In this document: piece by piece, positions 10,421 through 19,991 of the stretch
How the letters are laid out: every line of letters starts with the position of its first letter
Numbering within the stretch: the first letter of the stretch is position 1
Assembly (NCBI RefSeq): GCF_007993865.1
Contig: NZ_VIUH01000002.1
Coordinates: 248,001-312,000, forward strand
Direction: 5' to 3'
DNA from: Pseudomonas sp. SJZ079
GTDB lineage: Bacteria; Pseudomonadota; Gammaproteobacteria; Pseudomonadales; Pseudomonadaceae
DNA length: 64,000 bases
Made by a program: the position numbers and the translations under genes
The notes under the pieces: model-generated
What the model saw: only the letters and a program-made list of their open reading frames with translations
What the model was told of the DNA's origin: nothing
Database searches by the model: none

Positions 10421-10440
10421 CCCTCGCGCGCACGCGAGGG
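10421..10440 (-). repeat. Intercistronic hairpin 1, hutX-hutW
   Basis: Perfect eight-base stem CCCTCGCG/CGCGAGGG with a four-base loop. It lies in the only sizeable gap within hutXWV. In ABC operons such stems often protect the binding-protein message and lower permease expression; that role is inferred. Confidence 0.6.
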
Positions 10441-10461
10441 GACTGTCCTGTGCAACATCGC

Positions 10462-10483
10462 GGAGGGGCATCGGCGCCCCTCC
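10462..10483 (-). repeat. Intercistronic hairpin 2, hutX-hutW
   Basis: Perfect eight-base stem GGAGGGGC/GCCCCTCC with a six-base loop, 12 bases after the hutX stop. There is no T-run, so it is more likely an mRNA-stabilising or attenuating stem than a strong terminator. Confidence 0.6.
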
Positions 10484-10494
10484 CGTGCTGCGGG

Positions 10495-11466
10495 TTACAA
10501 CGCCGCGTCGATCTTCTGCGCCGCCTCTTCGCTGACCCAGGCGCGCCAGACGTCCGGGTGCTGTTTGAGGAAGAGCTTGGCCAGCTCAGGCGAATCGATG
10601 CGTTCCTTGGCCATCCGCGCCAGGTTCTGGTTCAGCAGGTCGATCGGCAGATTGACCTTCTCCAGCACCGCCACCAGTTCCGGCGCCTGCTCGTGGAAGT
10701 CCTTGGACAGACCGACCTGGATGCTGATGGTCTTGTCGACGCCAGGCTTCTCGTCCAGCTTGAGCAGATCGACCTGCCCCATCAGCGGCGTCGGCGACCA
10801 GTAATAGAACAGGATCGGCTCGCCGCGCTTGTAGCTCGACAGCACCGCGGCATCCAGCGCCGGCCCGGTGCCCGGGCGGAAGTTGGTGAACTTGTCTTCC
10901 AGGCCGTAGCTTTTCAGCATCTCGCTGTTGTCCAGCTCGCAGGTCCAGCCGGCCGGGCAGTTGTAGAAGCGGCCTTTACTCGGCTCTTCCTGGTCACGAA
11001 AGACTTCGGCGTACTGCGCCAGGTCGGTAATCGCCTTGAGGTTCGGCGCCTTGGCTTCGAGCTTGCGCTGGGCATCGCCCTCGACCACATAGCGCGGCAC
11101 GTACCAGCCTTCGGCCGCACCGACGATCGGCGCGCCGACCCCGACCACTTTGCCGGCCGCCGCGGCCTTGTTCCAGACCTCGCTGCGGCCCACCCATTCC
11201 TCGGCGAACACCTGAATGTCGTTGCTGCTCAAGGCGTTCTCCATGGTGATGGAGTTGCCCGGCAAGCTGTCGGTGGCGCAACCGTAGCCTTCCTTGAGGA
11301 CGATCTGCATCACGTCGGTGAGCAGCATGCCGCTCTCCCAGTTCAGCCCGGCGAATTTCACCGGTTTGCCCGATTCGCACCAGCCGGCGGCTTGCGTCGC
11401 GGCGGAAGTGGCGAACAGGCCGAGGGCGAGGACAGTGCCGAGCAGCGACTTAGGTTTTTTGTTCAT
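10495..11466 (-). CDS. hutX: Histidine ABC transporter, substrate-binding protein
   Basis: 323 residues. A signal peptide (MNKKPKSLLGTVLALGLF...TQA) ends near residue 27, followed by an OpuAC-type solute-binding domain (FAGLNWESGMLLTDVMQ and IQVFAEEWVGRSEVW). It delivers substrate in the periplasm to HutWV. The ATG at 11466 has GGAG seven bases upstream; a TTG four codons earlier is rejected. Homologues bind glycine betaine or histidine; the operon context favours histidine. Confidence 0.92.
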   Translation of the reverse strand: MNKKPKSLLGTVLALGLFATSAATQAAGWCESGKPVKFAGLNWESGMLLTDVMQIVLKEGYGCATDSLPGNSITMENALSSNDIQVFAEEWVGRSEVWNKAAAAGKVVGVGAPIVGAAEGWYVPRYVVEGDAQRKLEAKAPNLKAITDLAQYAEVFRDQEEPSKGRFYNCPAGWTCELDNSEMLKSYGLEDKFTNFRPGTGPALDAAVLSSYKRGEPILFYYWSPTPLMGQVDLLKLDEKPGVDKTISIQVGLSKDFHEQAPELVAVLEKVNLPIDLLNQNLARMAKERIDSPELAKLFLKQHPDVWRAWVSEEAAQKIDAAL

Positions 11467-11528
11467 CGGATACTCCAATCATTCAATGGGTTGGGTAACG
11501 GCAGTCGAGCAAAAGTGTTACGGCGACC

Positions 11529-13061
11529 TCAGAGACTCGGCAGCAGCTTCGCCGGCAGCAGGTCGTTCAGGCAGCGCGTCGCCAACAGCTGGCTGGCGGC
11601 CTCGATGTCCGGGGCGAAGAAGCGGTCTTCCTGGTAATGGCTGACCTGCTCGCGCAGCGCGGCGCGGGCCTGTTCCAGTTTCACCGAGGTCTTGCGCCCT
11701 TCGCGGAAGTCCAGGCCCTGGCAGGCACCGAGCCATTCGACGGCGAGGATGCCGCGCACGTTGTCGGCCATTTCCCACAGGCGCTTGCCGGCGGCCGGGG
11801 CCATGGACACGTGGTCCTCCTGGTTGGCCGAGGTCGGCAGGCTGTCGACGCTGTGCGGATGAGCCAGCGCCTTGTTCTCGCTGGCCAGCGCGGCGGCGGT
11901 GACCTGGGCGATCATGAAACCGGAGTTGACCCCGCCATTGGCCACCAGAAACGGCGGCAACTGCGACATGTGCTTGTCCATCATCAGCGAGATGCGCCGC
12001 TCGGACAGCGCGCCGATTTCGGCGATGGCCAGGGCCAGGTTGTCGGCGGCCATGGCCACCGGCTCGGCGTGGAAGTTACCGCCGGAGATCACGTCGCCCT
12101 CGGCGGCGAACACCAGCGGGTTGTCCGATACCGCGTTGGCTTCGACCGCCAACACCTCGGCGGCCTGGCGCAGCTGGGTCAGACAAGCGCCCATGACCTG
12201 CGGCTGGCAACGCAGCGAATAGGGGTCCTGGACCTTGTCGCACTTTTCATGGGAACGGGAGATCTCGCTGCTGGGCGTGAGCAAATCGCGGTAGGCGGCG
12301 GCTGCATCGATCTGTCCGCGCTGGCCACGGGCCGCGTGAATGCGCGCATCGAAGGGCGCCCGCGAGCCGAGCATGGCCTCCACGCTCAGGCCGCCGCAGA
12401 CCAGCGCCGCGGCGAACAGGTCTTCGGCCGCGAACAGCCCGCGCAGGGCGTAGGCGGTGGACACTTGAGTGCCGTTGAGCAGCGCCAGGCCTTCCTTGGC
12501 CGCCAGGGTCAGCGGCTCGAGGCCGGCCTTGGCCAAGGCCTCGGTGGCCGGCAGCCATTCGCCCTGGTAGCGCGCCTTGCCCTCGCCGAGCAGGACCAGC
12601 GACATGTGCGCCAGCGGCGCCAGGTCGCCGGAGGCGCCGACCGAGCCCTTGAGCGGGATGTGCGGGTAAACCTCGGCATTGATCAGGGCGATCAGCGCGT
12701 CGATCACCTGCCGACGGATACCGGAGAAGCCACGCGCCAGGCTGTTGACCTTGAGCAGCATGATCAACCGCACCAGATCATCATCCAGCGGCTGGCCGAC
12801 ACCGGCGGCATGCGACAGCACCAGCGAGCGCTGCAGGTTTTCCAGGTCTGCGCTGGCGATGCGGGTCGACGCCAGCAGGCCGAAGCCGGTGTTGATGCCG
12901 TAGGCGGTGCGGTTCTCGGCGAGTATCTGCTCGACGCAGGCGACGCTGGCCTCGATGGCCTCGGCGGCGCTCTCGTCCAGGGTGACCGTTACCGGCCCCT
13001 GCAGCACCAGGCGCAACTGGCCCAGGCTCAGTTGACCAGGCAGTAAGTTCAGCGCAGTCAT
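11529..13061 (-). CDS. hutH: Histidine ammonia-lyase
   Basis: 510 residues; deaminates L-histidine to trans-urocanate, the first pathway step. The MIO-forming triad Ala143-Ser144-Gly145 lies in [14 protein letters not shown]. Other active-site residues known from the P. putida enzyme are all present, one position later than in that protein: Tyr54, His84, Asn196, Gln278, Tyr281, Arg284, Phe330 and the Glu of NQEDHVS. It follows hutU by two bases on the same strand and precedes hutX by 62. This is the functional lyase of the cluster. Confidence 0.98.
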   Translation of the reverse strand: MTALNLLPGQLSLGQLRLVLQGPVTVTLDESAAEAIEASVACVEQILAENRTAYGINTGFGLLASTRIASADLENLQRSLVLSHAAGVGQPLDDDLVRLIMLLKVNSLARGFSGIRRQVIDALIALINAEVYPHIPLKGSVGASGDLAPLAHMSLVLLGEGKARYQGEWLPATEALAKAGLEPLTLAAKEGLALLNGTQVSTAYALRGLFAAEDLFAAALVCGGLSVEAMLGSRAPFDARIHAARGQRGQIDAAAAYRDLLTPSSEISRSHEKCDKVQDPYSLRCQPQVMGACLTQLRQAAEVLAVEANAVSDNPLVFAAEGDVISGGNFHAEPVAMAADNLALAIAEIGALSERRISLMMDKHMSQLPPFLVANGGVNSGFMIAQVTAAALASENKALAHPHSVDSLPTSANQEDHVSMAPAAGKRLWEMADNVRGILAVEWLGACQGLDFREGRKTSVKLEQARAALREQVSHYQEDRFFAPDIEAASQLLATRCLNDLLPAKLLPSL

Positions 13062-13063
13062 GT

Positions 13064-14740
13064 TCAGGCTCCTTTGACCGGGGTAACCATAGGTAGATTG
13101 AGGCCCTGTTCGCGGGCGCAGTCGATGGCAATCTGATAACCGGCATCGGCGTGCCGCATCACCCCGGTGGCCGGGTCGTTGTGCAGCACGCGGGCGATGC
13201 GCGCGGCGGCTTCATCGCTGCCGTCGCAGACGATGACCACCCCGGAGTGCTGGGAGAAGCCCATGCCGACGCCGCCACCGTGGTGCAGCGAGACCCAGGT
13301 GGCGCCGCTGGCGGTGTTCAGCAGGGCGTTGAGCAGCGGCCAGTCGGACACCGCATCGGAGCCATCGGCCATCGCCTCGGTTTCGCGATTGGGGCTGGCC
13401 ACCGAGCCGGAATCCAGGTGGTCGCGGCCGATCACCACCGGTGCGGACAGCTCGCCACTGCGGACCATTTCGTTGAAGGCCAGGCCGAGCTTGGCGCGCT
13501 GGCCCAGGCCGACCCAGCAGATACGTGCCGGCAGACCCTGGAAGGCGATGCGTTCACGGGCCATGTCCAGCCAATGATGCAGATGGGCATCGTCAGGGAT
13601 CAGCTCCTTGACCTTGGCGTCGGTCTTGTAGATGTCCTCGGGGTCGCCGGACAAGGCCACCCAACGGAACGGGCCGACGCCGCGGCAGAACAGCGGACGA
13701 ATATAGGCCGGAACGAAGCCGGGGAAGGCGAAGGCATTGCTCACGCCCTCTTCCTTGGCCATCTGGCGGATGTTGTTGCCGTAGTCGAAGGTCGGCACGC
13801 CCTGCTGCTGGAAGGCCAGCATGGCGCGCACGTGCACGGCCATCGACTGCTTGGCGGCCTTGACCACTTCGGCCGGCTGCAACTGCGCCTTGGCACGGTA
13901 CTCGTCCCAGCTCCAGCCGATCGGCAGGTAGCCATTGAGCGGATCGTGGGCGCTGGTCTGGTCGGTGACCATGTCCGGGCGCACGCCACGCTTGACCAGT
14001 TCCGGAAGGATCTCGGCGGCGTTGCCACACAGGGCGATGGAAATCGCCTTGCCCTCGGCGCAGTACTTCTCGAGGCGCGCCAGGGCGTCGTCGAGATCCT
14101 TGGCCTGCTCGTCGACGTAGCGGGTCTGCAGGCGGAAGTCGATGCGGCTCTGCTGACACTCGATGTTCAGCGAGCAGGCGCCGGCCAGGGTCGCCGCCAG
14201 CGGCTGCGCACCACCCATACCGCCGAGACCGGCGGTGAGTACCCAGCGGCCGGTGAGGTCGCCACCAAAATGCTGGCGGCCGGCCTCGACGAAGGTCTCG
14301 TAGGTACCCTGGACGATGCCCTGGCTGCCGATATAGATCCAGCTGCCGGCGGTCATCTGGCCGTACATCGCCAGGCCCTTGGCATCCAGCTCGTTGAAGT
14401 GTTCCCAGGTCGCCCAGTGCGGCACCAGGTTGGAGTTGGCGATCAGCACGCGCGGCGCGTTGCTGTGGGTCTTGAATACGCCGACCGGCTTACCGGATTG
14501 CACCAGCAGGGTCTCGTCGTCGTTCAGTTGCTTGAGGCTCTCGACGATCTGGTCGTAGCACTCCCAGTTGCGCGCGGCGCGGCCGATGCCGCCATACACC
14601 ACCAGCTCCTTGGGGTTCTCCGCCACTTCCGGGTCGAGGTTGTTCATCAACATGCGCAGCGGCGCCTCGGTCATCCAGCTCTTGGCGCTCAACTGGGTGC
14701 CACGCGGGGCGCGAATTTCGGTGTCACGGAATTTGGTCAT
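13064..14740 (-). CDS. hutU: Urocanate hydratase
   Basis: 558 residues, the usual length of urocanase. It converts urocanate to 4-imidazolone-5-propionate with tightly bound NAD+ as electrophile. Diagnostic blocks are [12 protein letters not shown], the glycine-rich [20 protein letters not shown] region near residues 175-190, and [17 protein letters not shown] near the C terminus. The ATG at 14740 follows a GAGGAG-type site. It is 39 bases downstream of the transporter gene and two bases before hutH. Confidence 0.98.
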   Translation of the reverse strand: MTKFRDTEIRAPRGTQLSAKSWMTEAPLRMLMNNLDPEVAENPKELVVYGGIGRAARNWECYDQIVESLKQLNDDETLLVQSGKPVGVFKTHSNAPRVLIANSNLVPHWATWEHFNELDAKGLAMYGQMTAGSWIYIGSQGIVQGTYETFVEAGRQHFGGDLTGRWVLTAGLGGMGGAQPLAATLAGACSLNIECQQSRIDFRLQTRYVDEQAKDLDDALARLEKYCAEGKAISIALCGNAAEILPELVKRGVRPDMVTDQTSAHDPLNGYLPIGWSWDEYRAKAQLQPAEVVKAAKQSMAVHVRAMLAFQQQGVPTFDYGNNIRQMAKEEGVSNAFAFPGFVPAYIRPLFCRGVGPFRWVALSGDPEDIYKTDAKVKELIPDDAHLHHWLDMARERIAFQGLPARICWVGLGQRAKLGLAFNEMVRSGELSAPVVIGRDHLDSGSVASPNRETEAMADGSDAVSDWPLLNALLNTASGATWVSLHHGGGVGMGFSQHSGVVIVCDGSDEAAARIARVLHNDPATGVMRHADAGYQIAIDCAREQGLNLPMVTPVKGA

Positions 14741-14779
14741 GGCAGACTCCTCAATCTAACTAGTTAACGGCGGACGGCG

Positions 14780-16105
14780 TCACAGCCAGCCCATAAAGTG
14801 CGCCAGGTAGGCCAGCGGAATGCTGAACACCAGGCTAAGTACGGTGCGCTGCAGCCAGACCAACAGCAGGTCGCGCAGACGCAGGGGAATTCGCGTGGCC
14901 AGCACGCAGGGAATCGATGCGGAGAGAAACAGCACGCTGCTCACCGAGACGATGCCGGTAACGAACTTGACGATCTGGTCGGCGTCTTTCAGCAGCATCG
15001 CCGGCAGGAACATTTCCGCCAGCCCGGCCGCGAGGGCACGCGCCACCTCCATCGGCTCACTGAGGCCGAACAGCCAGGTGATCGGATAGAGCAGCACGCC
15101 GATGGCATCGAACAGCGGGGTGTACTTGGCGGCCAGCAACCCGAGCAGGCCGACCGCGAGAATGCTCGGCAGGATGGCGGCGGTCATGCGCAGGCCATCG
15201 CTGAAGGTGTCGCGCAGGGCCGTGAGTAGCGAAGGCGCACAGGCCGCCTGGCTGAGGCCGGCACTCCAGGCGCTGCGCAGGCGGCTCTCGCCGGGACGCA
15301 ATTGCGGCTCCGGGTGCGCCTCGGACGGCAGGCGTGACAGCGGATAGATCCGCGCGCTGACCGCGGTGACGCTGAAGGTCACCAGCATGGCGCCCCAGAA
15401 ATACAGGTTCCAGATTTCCATCAGGCCCAGGGTCTTGGCGATGATCACCATGAACGGGGCGGACACGGTGGAGAAGCCGGTGGCAATGATCGCCGCCTCG
15501 CGCAGGCTGTAGTGGCCCTGCTGGTACATGCGGTCGGTGATCAGCAGGCCCACCGAGTAGCTGCCGACGAAGGAGGCCACCGCGTCGATCGCCGACTTGC
15601 CGGGCGTGCGCCAGATCGGTCGCATCACCGGCTGCATCAATACCCCGACGGTCTCCAGCAGGCCGAAGCCGATCAAGAACACCAGCGCCAGCGCGCCCAG
15701 CGGCACTATCAACGCCAGGCTGAGCACCAGCTTGTCGAACAGAAACGGCAGCATGCCCGGCTGATACAGCGCATCCGGCCCGAGCTTGAACAGATAGGCC
15801 ACGCCGATCAGCAGGCCGAGCACCTTGAGCCCACTGAACACCGTGTGGGTCAGGTCCTTGCGCCAGCTGCCGCTGATCCAGGGCTCCAACGCACCGTAGA
15901 GCATGAACAGCAGGGCGATGCCGATCACCAGTGGTCGGGCATGCAGCACCAAGGCGCTGGCCGTATGGTCGAGCAGGATGGTCGAGCGACCACCGATCTC
16001 GAAGGGGACGAAAAACAGCACCAGGCCGATCAGGCTATACCCCAGCAGGCGCGCTAGGGCTCGGCCGGAGGCGGCACTGACGGTCGACGAAAGCTCTTCA
16101 GGCAT
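14780..16105 (-). CDS. YjiH-like membrane transporter with nucleoside-recognition (Gate) domain
   Basis: 441 residues with roughly ten hydrophobic membrane segments. The block SAIDAVASFVGSYSVGLLITDRMYQQG and the paired halves resemble the YjiH/SpmA-SpmB Gate family. The function of YjiH proteins is not established. Here the gene leads the hut operon, 39 bases before hutU and directly behind a HutC-type palindrome, so a role in uptake of histidine, urocanate or an efflux/overflow product is inferred. The ATG at 16105 follows CGGAGAAGAG; an in-frame upstream start at 16138 is less likely. No hutT-type permease is seen in this cluster. Confidence 0.8.
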   Translation of the reverse strand: MPEELSSTVSAASGRALARLLGYSLIGLVLFFVPFEIGGRSTILLDHTASALVLHARPLVIGIALLFMLYGALEPWISGSWRKDLTHTVFSGLKVLGLLIGVAYLFKLGPDALYQPGMLPFLFDKLVLSLALIVPLGALALVFLIGFGLLETVGVLMQPVMRPIWRTPGKSAIDAVASFVGSYSVGLLITDRMYQQGHYSLREAAIIATGFSTVSAPFMVIIAKTLGLMEIWNLYFWGAMLVTFSVTAVSARIYPLSRLPSEAHPEPQLRPGESRLRSAWSAGLSQAACAPSLLTALRDTFSDGLRMTAAILPSILAVGLLGLLAAKYTPLFDAIGVLLYPITWLFGLSEPMEVARALAAGLAEMFLPAMLLKDADQIVKFVTGIVSVSSVLFLSASIPCVLATRIPLRLRDLLLVWLQRTVLSLVFSIPLAYLAHFMGWL

Positions 16106-16692
16106 GACTCTTCTCCGAGGCGGCAGGTGGATAGACAATCACTAAATCCACACACATATATTTACTTGTACATACAAGCATATGCAAGCAGAGGGCCATT
16201 TTTATTTTCTTCCCCGACAAATAGCCGCCTAGCGCCCCGCACGTCCCGAATAATCGACCTGGCGCACTGGAGGAGAACCACCGGCAGACTCCATCCGCCA
16301 GGTGCAGAATTGTTACCGGGAAACAAAAATCGCCTACTCGCCGAGCACTCGCGCAGCACAGGCGTGGCCCTAAGTAACACTCGCGCCAACTGCCGCGATC
16401 CACTCACTCGGCGCCGACGTCGCCCCTGCACAAGGAGAGACGAGGCTAGCGCCGGAGCGGCTCAGGCCGCGGGACGGGGCCGAGCAACCACGGTAGCTGC
16501 CCCTGACTTCAACATGCGCGGATGCAGCCGCATGGACGACATGGGGAGACGCTGCCAACGCCTTCGCTGGCAGCCGCAGGTTGTGAGGGGGTTCAAGGGA
16601 GGAATCAGCCCGAGCGGCCAAGCAGGTCGCTACGCGTCATCTGTTCGGCAGGGGCCCTGCGCGGCAGCCTTAGCAGGCCGCCGCAGTTTGTC
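16106..16692. other. Regulatory region upstream of the main hut operon
   Basis: A 587-base gap between hutD and the yjiH-like gene. It contains the palindrome at 16165-16178 and an AT-rich stretch (16135-16200) that should hold the operon promoter: on the minus strand TTGCAT (16182-16187) is followed after 17 bases by TAAATA, with the palindrome lying in the spacer. The rest (16200-16690) is GC-rich and holds open frames without family resemblance or ribosome sites. I see no convincing gene there. Confidence 0.55.
16165..16178 (-). promoter_or_regulatory. HutC-type operator before the yjiH-hutUHXWV operon
   Basis: CTTGTACATACAAG, a perfect six-base inverted repeat around two bases; on the minus strand it reads ATGCTTGTATGTACAAG with flanking bases. 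This agrees with the TTGTAT-TACAA form of HutC/GntR operators described for Pseudomonas hut promoters. It sits between candidate -35 and -10 elements, so bound HutC would block RNA polymerase until urocanate releases it. Confidence 0.75.
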
Positions 16693-17298
16693 TCAGGTGG
16701 ATTGATCGCCGCACGCGTGCAGCTCGATCAGTGCGTAGCCGTTTTGCTCCGCACCAGTCAGGCGCAGCTCGCGCAACAGCGCACCGCCTTCGCACACCCA
16801 GCAGTCGTAGCGACCGAGATGCTCGGTGCGCCCTTCGAGACTGACGCTCAAGCCATCCTCCAGACTGAAGAGCAGCAGCACCGACGCGGAACTGAACAGC
16901 TGGTGTGGCGCCGGCAGCCCCTGCGACCATTGCAGCCGCGCGCGGTAGCGCGCCGGCGCATAGATCAGATTGAAATCGCGTATGGCGCCGCCAAGCAACT
17001 GGCAGTGCACCCGGCTGTCGCCGGAGAAGGCGAAGGCATCCATCGCCAGCAAGGGCCGCGAGCGCACATCATCGACCTCCAGCTGCATCCCTGCCCCTTC
17101 GAGCACGGTGATGATGCGCTGATAACCGTTGAACGCGGAAAACCCGCCGGACTCGCCGACATCGGCCAGCGACAGGCGCCAGCCGAAACCTTCCAGGCCC
17201 TCGCCGGCATCGCGGGCGATTTCCAGGGTGCTGCCGGCGCCATTCTTCCAGGGCATGCGCGGGTAATCGGCCGCGCGCAGCATACGCGGCAGGCTCAT
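16693..17298 (-). CDS. hutD: HutD family protein
   Basis: 201 residues of the HutD/Ves cupin family. The signature MPWKNGAGSTLEIARD is at the N terminus, followed by FGWRLSLADVGESGGFSAFNGYQRIITVLEG typical of the cupin fold. HutD proteins are thought to bind a pathway intermediate and temper hut expression; biochemical function is not settled. ATG at 17298 overlaps the hutC stop (ATGA, 17295-17298), so it is coupled to the repressor gene. Confidence 0.9.
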   Translation of the reverse strand: MSLPRMLRAADYPRMPWKNGAGSTLEIARDAGEGLEGFGWRLSLADVGESGGFSAFNGYQRIITVLEGAGMQLEVDDVRSRPLLAMDAFAFSGDSRVHCQLLGGAIRDFNLIYAPARYRARLQWSQGLPAPHQLFSSASVLLLFSLEDGLSVSLEGRTEHLGRYDCWVCEGGALLRELRLTGAEQNGYALIELHACGDQST

Positions 17299-18047
17299 GA
17301 GCTGAAGCGTCCTTCCAGACGATGGCGCGAGCCGGGATAGAGCAGCCGCGCGCTGGTCACCGTCTTCTGTCCCGACCAGGTACGCCGACGAATCAACAAG
17401 CACGGCTCGCCGCGCTCGATCTGCAGCAGCTTGCACTCGCCGGCATCGGCCAGGATCGCCTCGACCACGTGCTCGCCCTCGCTCAGCGGCGCGACCTGAG
17501 ACAGGTAGGCATAGGGCGTCTGCTGGGTGAAATCCTGCTTGAGATAGTCCGGCGCCACCGCCGCATTGACGTAGCGATCCTCGATCTGCACCGGTAGATC
17601 GTTCTCGTAATGCACGATGACCGAATGGAACACCCGCTGGCCTTCGCGCACGTCCAGCGCCAGGGCCCGCTCGGACCCCGCCTGCTCTTCCTCCAGGCGA
17701 ACCACGACACAGTGATGGCGATGACCGCGCGCGGCGATCTCATCGGCGATGTTATGCACCTCGAACAGGGCCGACTGGCCCTTGGGCTCGGCGACGAAGG
17801 TGCCGACGCCCTGCATGCGCACCAGTAACCCTTCCGCGGTCAATTCACGCAGTGCCCGATTGATGGTCATGCGGCTGAAGCCGAGCTGATTGACCAACTC
17901 ACTTTCCGAGGGCACGCGGTGGTGCGGCGGCCAGGCCCCGGACTGAATCTGGCCACTGATCATCTGTTTGACGCGCGCATACAAGGGCGCGGGGGTATCC
18001 CCCAACTGCGAGGCCAGCGATGCGATCTCGGGGTGCGAAGTGGACAC
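17295..18047 (-). CDS. hutC: Histidine utilisation repressor HutC (GntR family)
   Basis: 250 residues. An N-terminal winged helix-turn-helix (PLYARVKQMI, HHRVPSESELVNQLGFSRMTINRALRELTAEGLL) is followed by a UTRA ligand-binding domain. HutC represses hut promoters and is released by urocanate. The GTG at 18047 is chosen: AGGAG lies six bases upstream, and the length matches known HutC proteins (about 248); an in-frame start at 18116 would add an Arg-rich stretch without a ribosome site. It is divergent from hutF, with its own operator in between, so self-control is likely. Confidence 0.95.
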   Translation of the reverse strand: MSTSHPEIASLASQLGDTPAPLYARVKQMISGQIQSGAWPPHHRVPSESELVNQLGFSRMTINRALRELTAEGLLVRMQGVGTFVAEPKGQSALFEVHNIADEIAARGHRHHCVVVRLEEEQAGSERALALDVREGQRVFHSVIVHYENDLPVQIEDRYVNAAVAPDYLKQDFTQQTPYAYLSQVAPLSEGEHVVEAILADAGECKLLQIERGEPCLLIRRRTWSGQKTVTSARLLYPGSRHRLEGRFSS

Positions 18048-18200
18048 GGGGTACTCCTGATCATGGCGCCGGCGCCGATTGCACACGGCAGTAATCCAAC
18101 GAGGCCTGGAGAACACTCATGCATTCCCCGGCGAGCGGTAACGGCTGCCACCCGCTGGACAGGCTCAGTCTGCCAAGAGTTTACGACGCCGCCAAACATC

Positions 18201-18216
18201 TGTATATGTATATACA
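18201..18216. promoter_or_regulatory. HutC-type operator between hutC and hutF
   Basis: TGTATATGTATATACA, a perfect seven-base inverted repeat with a two-base centre and a nested TGTATATACA palindrome. It is 30 bases upstream of the hutF ATG and shares the TTGTAT-TACA core with the site at 16165. Likely the operator for hutF and possibly hutCD. Confidence 0.75.
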
Positions 18217-18245
18217 AATCAAGCACCACTCGCGAGAGCAAAATC

Positions 18246-19610
18246 ATGCCTGCTTTTTTCGCCGACCACGCCTTGCTCGCCAGCGGCTGGGCGCGCAACG
18301 TACGCCTCGAAGTCTCGACCAGCGGATTGATTGAACAGATCAGCCGCGACGCCAGCAGCGCGGGCGCCGAGCGTCTCAACGGCCCGCTGTTGCCGGGCAT
18401 GCCGAACCTGCACTCGCACGCCTTTCAGCGGGCCATGGCGGGCCTCGCCGAGGTCGCCGGCAACCCGAATGACAGTTTCTGGACCTGGCGCGAACTGATG
18501 TACCGCCTGGTCGGTCAGCTCAGCCCCGAGCAGATCGAGGTCATCGCCCGCCAGCTGTATATCGAGATGCTCAAGGCCGGCTACACCAGCGTCGCCGAGT
18601 TCCACTATGCGCATCACGACCCGCAGGGCCAGGCCTATGCCGACCCGGCGGAGCTGGCGCTGTGCATCAGCCGGGCGGCGAGTGCTGCCGGTATCGGCCT
18701 GACCCTGCTGCCGGTGCTCTACAGTCACTCGGGCTTTGGCGGCCAACCGGCCAATCCCGGACAGCGCCGCTTCATCCACAGCAGCGACAGCTACCTGGCC
18801 CTGCAGCAACGCCTGCACCCGTTGCTGGCGCAACAACCGGCCCAGCGCCTGGGCCTGTGTTTTCACTCGCTGCGCGCGGTCACCCCCGAGCAGCTCACCG
18901 AAGTACTGGCCGCAGGCGACAGCCACTGCCCGATCCATATCCACATCGCCGAGCAGCAGAAGGAAGTCGACGACTGCCTGGCCTGGAGTGGCCGGCGGCC
19001 GTTGCAGTGGCTGTACGAGCACGCGCCGGTGGATTCACGCTGGTGCCTGGTGCACGCGACCCACGCCAACCCGGACGAGGTCAGCGACATGGCGCGCTCT
19101 GGCGCGGTGGCCGGATTGTGCCTGACCACCGAGGCCAACCTGGGCGACGGGATCTTCCCGGCGGTGGACTACCTCGCCCAGGGCGGGCGCCTGGGCATCG
19201 GCTCGGACAGCCACGTGTCGGTCAGCGTGGCCGAAGAACTGCGCTGGCTGGAATACGGCCAGCGCCTGCGCGACCAGAAGCGCAATCGCCTGTACCACAG
19301 CGACCAGCCGATGATCGGCCGCAGCCTGTACGACGCCGCCCTGGCCGGTGGCGCCCAGGCGCTGGGGCAAGCGATCGGCGCGCTCGAAGTCGGCAAGCGT
19401 GCCGACCTGCTGGTGCTGGATGGCGATGACCCCTACCTCGCCACCGCCGAGACCGACGCCATCCTCAACCGCTGGCTGTTCGCCGGCGGCGACCGCCAGG
19501 TGCGCGATGTCATGGTGGCTGGGCGCTGGGTGATCCGCGAGGGCCGCCACGCCGCCCAGGAACAGACAGGCCAGGCCTTCGCCCAGGTGTTGCGTGAGCT
19601 GCTGGGTTAA
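18246..19610 (+). CDS. hutF: Formimidoylglutamate deiminase
   Basis: 454 residues; converts N-formimino-L-glutamate to N-formylglutamate and ammonia, the substrate for HutG. It is an amidohydrolase-superfamily zinc enzyme: MPNLHSHAFQRAMAG (HxH and the characteristic FQR), HIHIAEQQKEVDD, VHATHAN and IGSDSHVSVS carry the metal and catalytic residues. ATG at 18246 (MPAFFADHALL) has GAGAG upstream and matches family starts; longer frames would cross the operator. It is transcribed opposite to the other hut genes. Confidence 0.96.
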   Translation: MPAFFADHALLASGWARNVRLEVSTSGLIEQISRDASSAGAERLNGPLLPGMPNLHSHAFQRAMAGLAEVAGNPNDSFWTWRELMYRLVGQLSPEQIEVIARQLYIEMLKAGYTSVAEFHYAHHDPQGQAYADPAELALCISRAASAAGIGLTLLPVLYSHSGFGGQPANPGQRRFIHSSDSYLALQQRLHPLLAQQPAQRLGLCFHSLRAVTPEQLTEVLAAGDSHCPIHIHIAEQQKEVDDCLAWSGRRPLQWLYEHAPVDSRWCLVHATHANPDEVSDMARSGAVAGLCLTTEANLGDGIFPAVDYLAQGGRLGIGSDSHVSVSVAEELRWLEYGQRLRDQKRNRLYHSDQPMIGRSLYDAALAGGAQALGQAIGALEVGKRADLLVLDGDDPYLATAETDAILNRWLFAGGDRQVRDVMVAGRWVIREGRHAAQEQTGQAFAQVLRELLG

Positions 19611-19669
19611 TCCCGAGCGCAGAGTGGGCAGGCGATTCCCGCTAGCAAGCCGCGCCCTATCGGCAGAGG

Positions 19670-19924
19670 CTACTTCAGGCCCTTACCGGAGAACATCAGC
19701 ACTTTGTCGCCGGCGTATTGCACGCTGATAAAGCTGTTGTCGTCGCCCCAGGTGCAACTCGAAATACCCAGTGCGCCGGAGCATTCGGTGGGGCCGCCGA
19801 GCAAGCCTTCGACCTCAGGCTTGGTCATTCCCGGCTTGAGCTTGGAGTAGTTTTCCTGGTTGATCTTGCTGCAAGCCACCAACCACACACAGCACGACAG
19901 CAATACGAGAGAACGCAACGACAT
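19670..19924 (-). CDS. Small lipoprotein, DUF3862/SmpA-like
   Basis: 84 residues. The hydrophobic leader ends in lipobox LVAC (Cys18). The mature part, YSKLKPGMTKPEVEGLLGGPTECSG, has the GM-x4-V-x2-LLG-x-P motif of the BLIP/SmpA-like DUF3862 family, with a Cys pair likely to form a disulfide. The ATG at 19924 has AGGAG seven bases upstream; the longer open frame is not used. Function unknown. It is convergent with hutF and has no clear terminator between. Confidence 0.8.
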   Translation of the reverse strand: MSLRSLVLLSCCVWLVACSKINQENYSKLKPGMTKPEVEGLLGGPTECSGALGISSCTWGDDNSFISVQYAGDKVLMFSGKGLK

Positions 19925-19991
19925 GGCACAGCTCCTGGATAGAGGGTGGGGCCAGCTTGACACAGCGCCCCACGACTTGCCCGCTTGGACG

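Noticed and set aside
10366-10458. N-terminal extension of hutW
   Set aside because: It would translate a hairpin-rich intercistronic region into Arg/Gly-rich sequence; the ATG at 10365 matches family starts.
16304-16370. Two GG-N10-GC matches on the minus strand (16304-16317 and 16356-16369) as sigma-54 promoters of the hut operon
   Set aside because: Only the GG and GC positions and the base after GC fit; the CAC and TT parts are poor, and both lie 200-265 bases from the first gene. CbrB/sigma-54 control of hut is known in Pseudomonas, so they could be revisited with start-site mapping.
16127-16705. Open rightward frame of 192 codons in the hut regulatory gap
   Set aside because: Arg-rich composition, no family resemblance, no ribosome site, and it runs through the HutC operator and promoter region.
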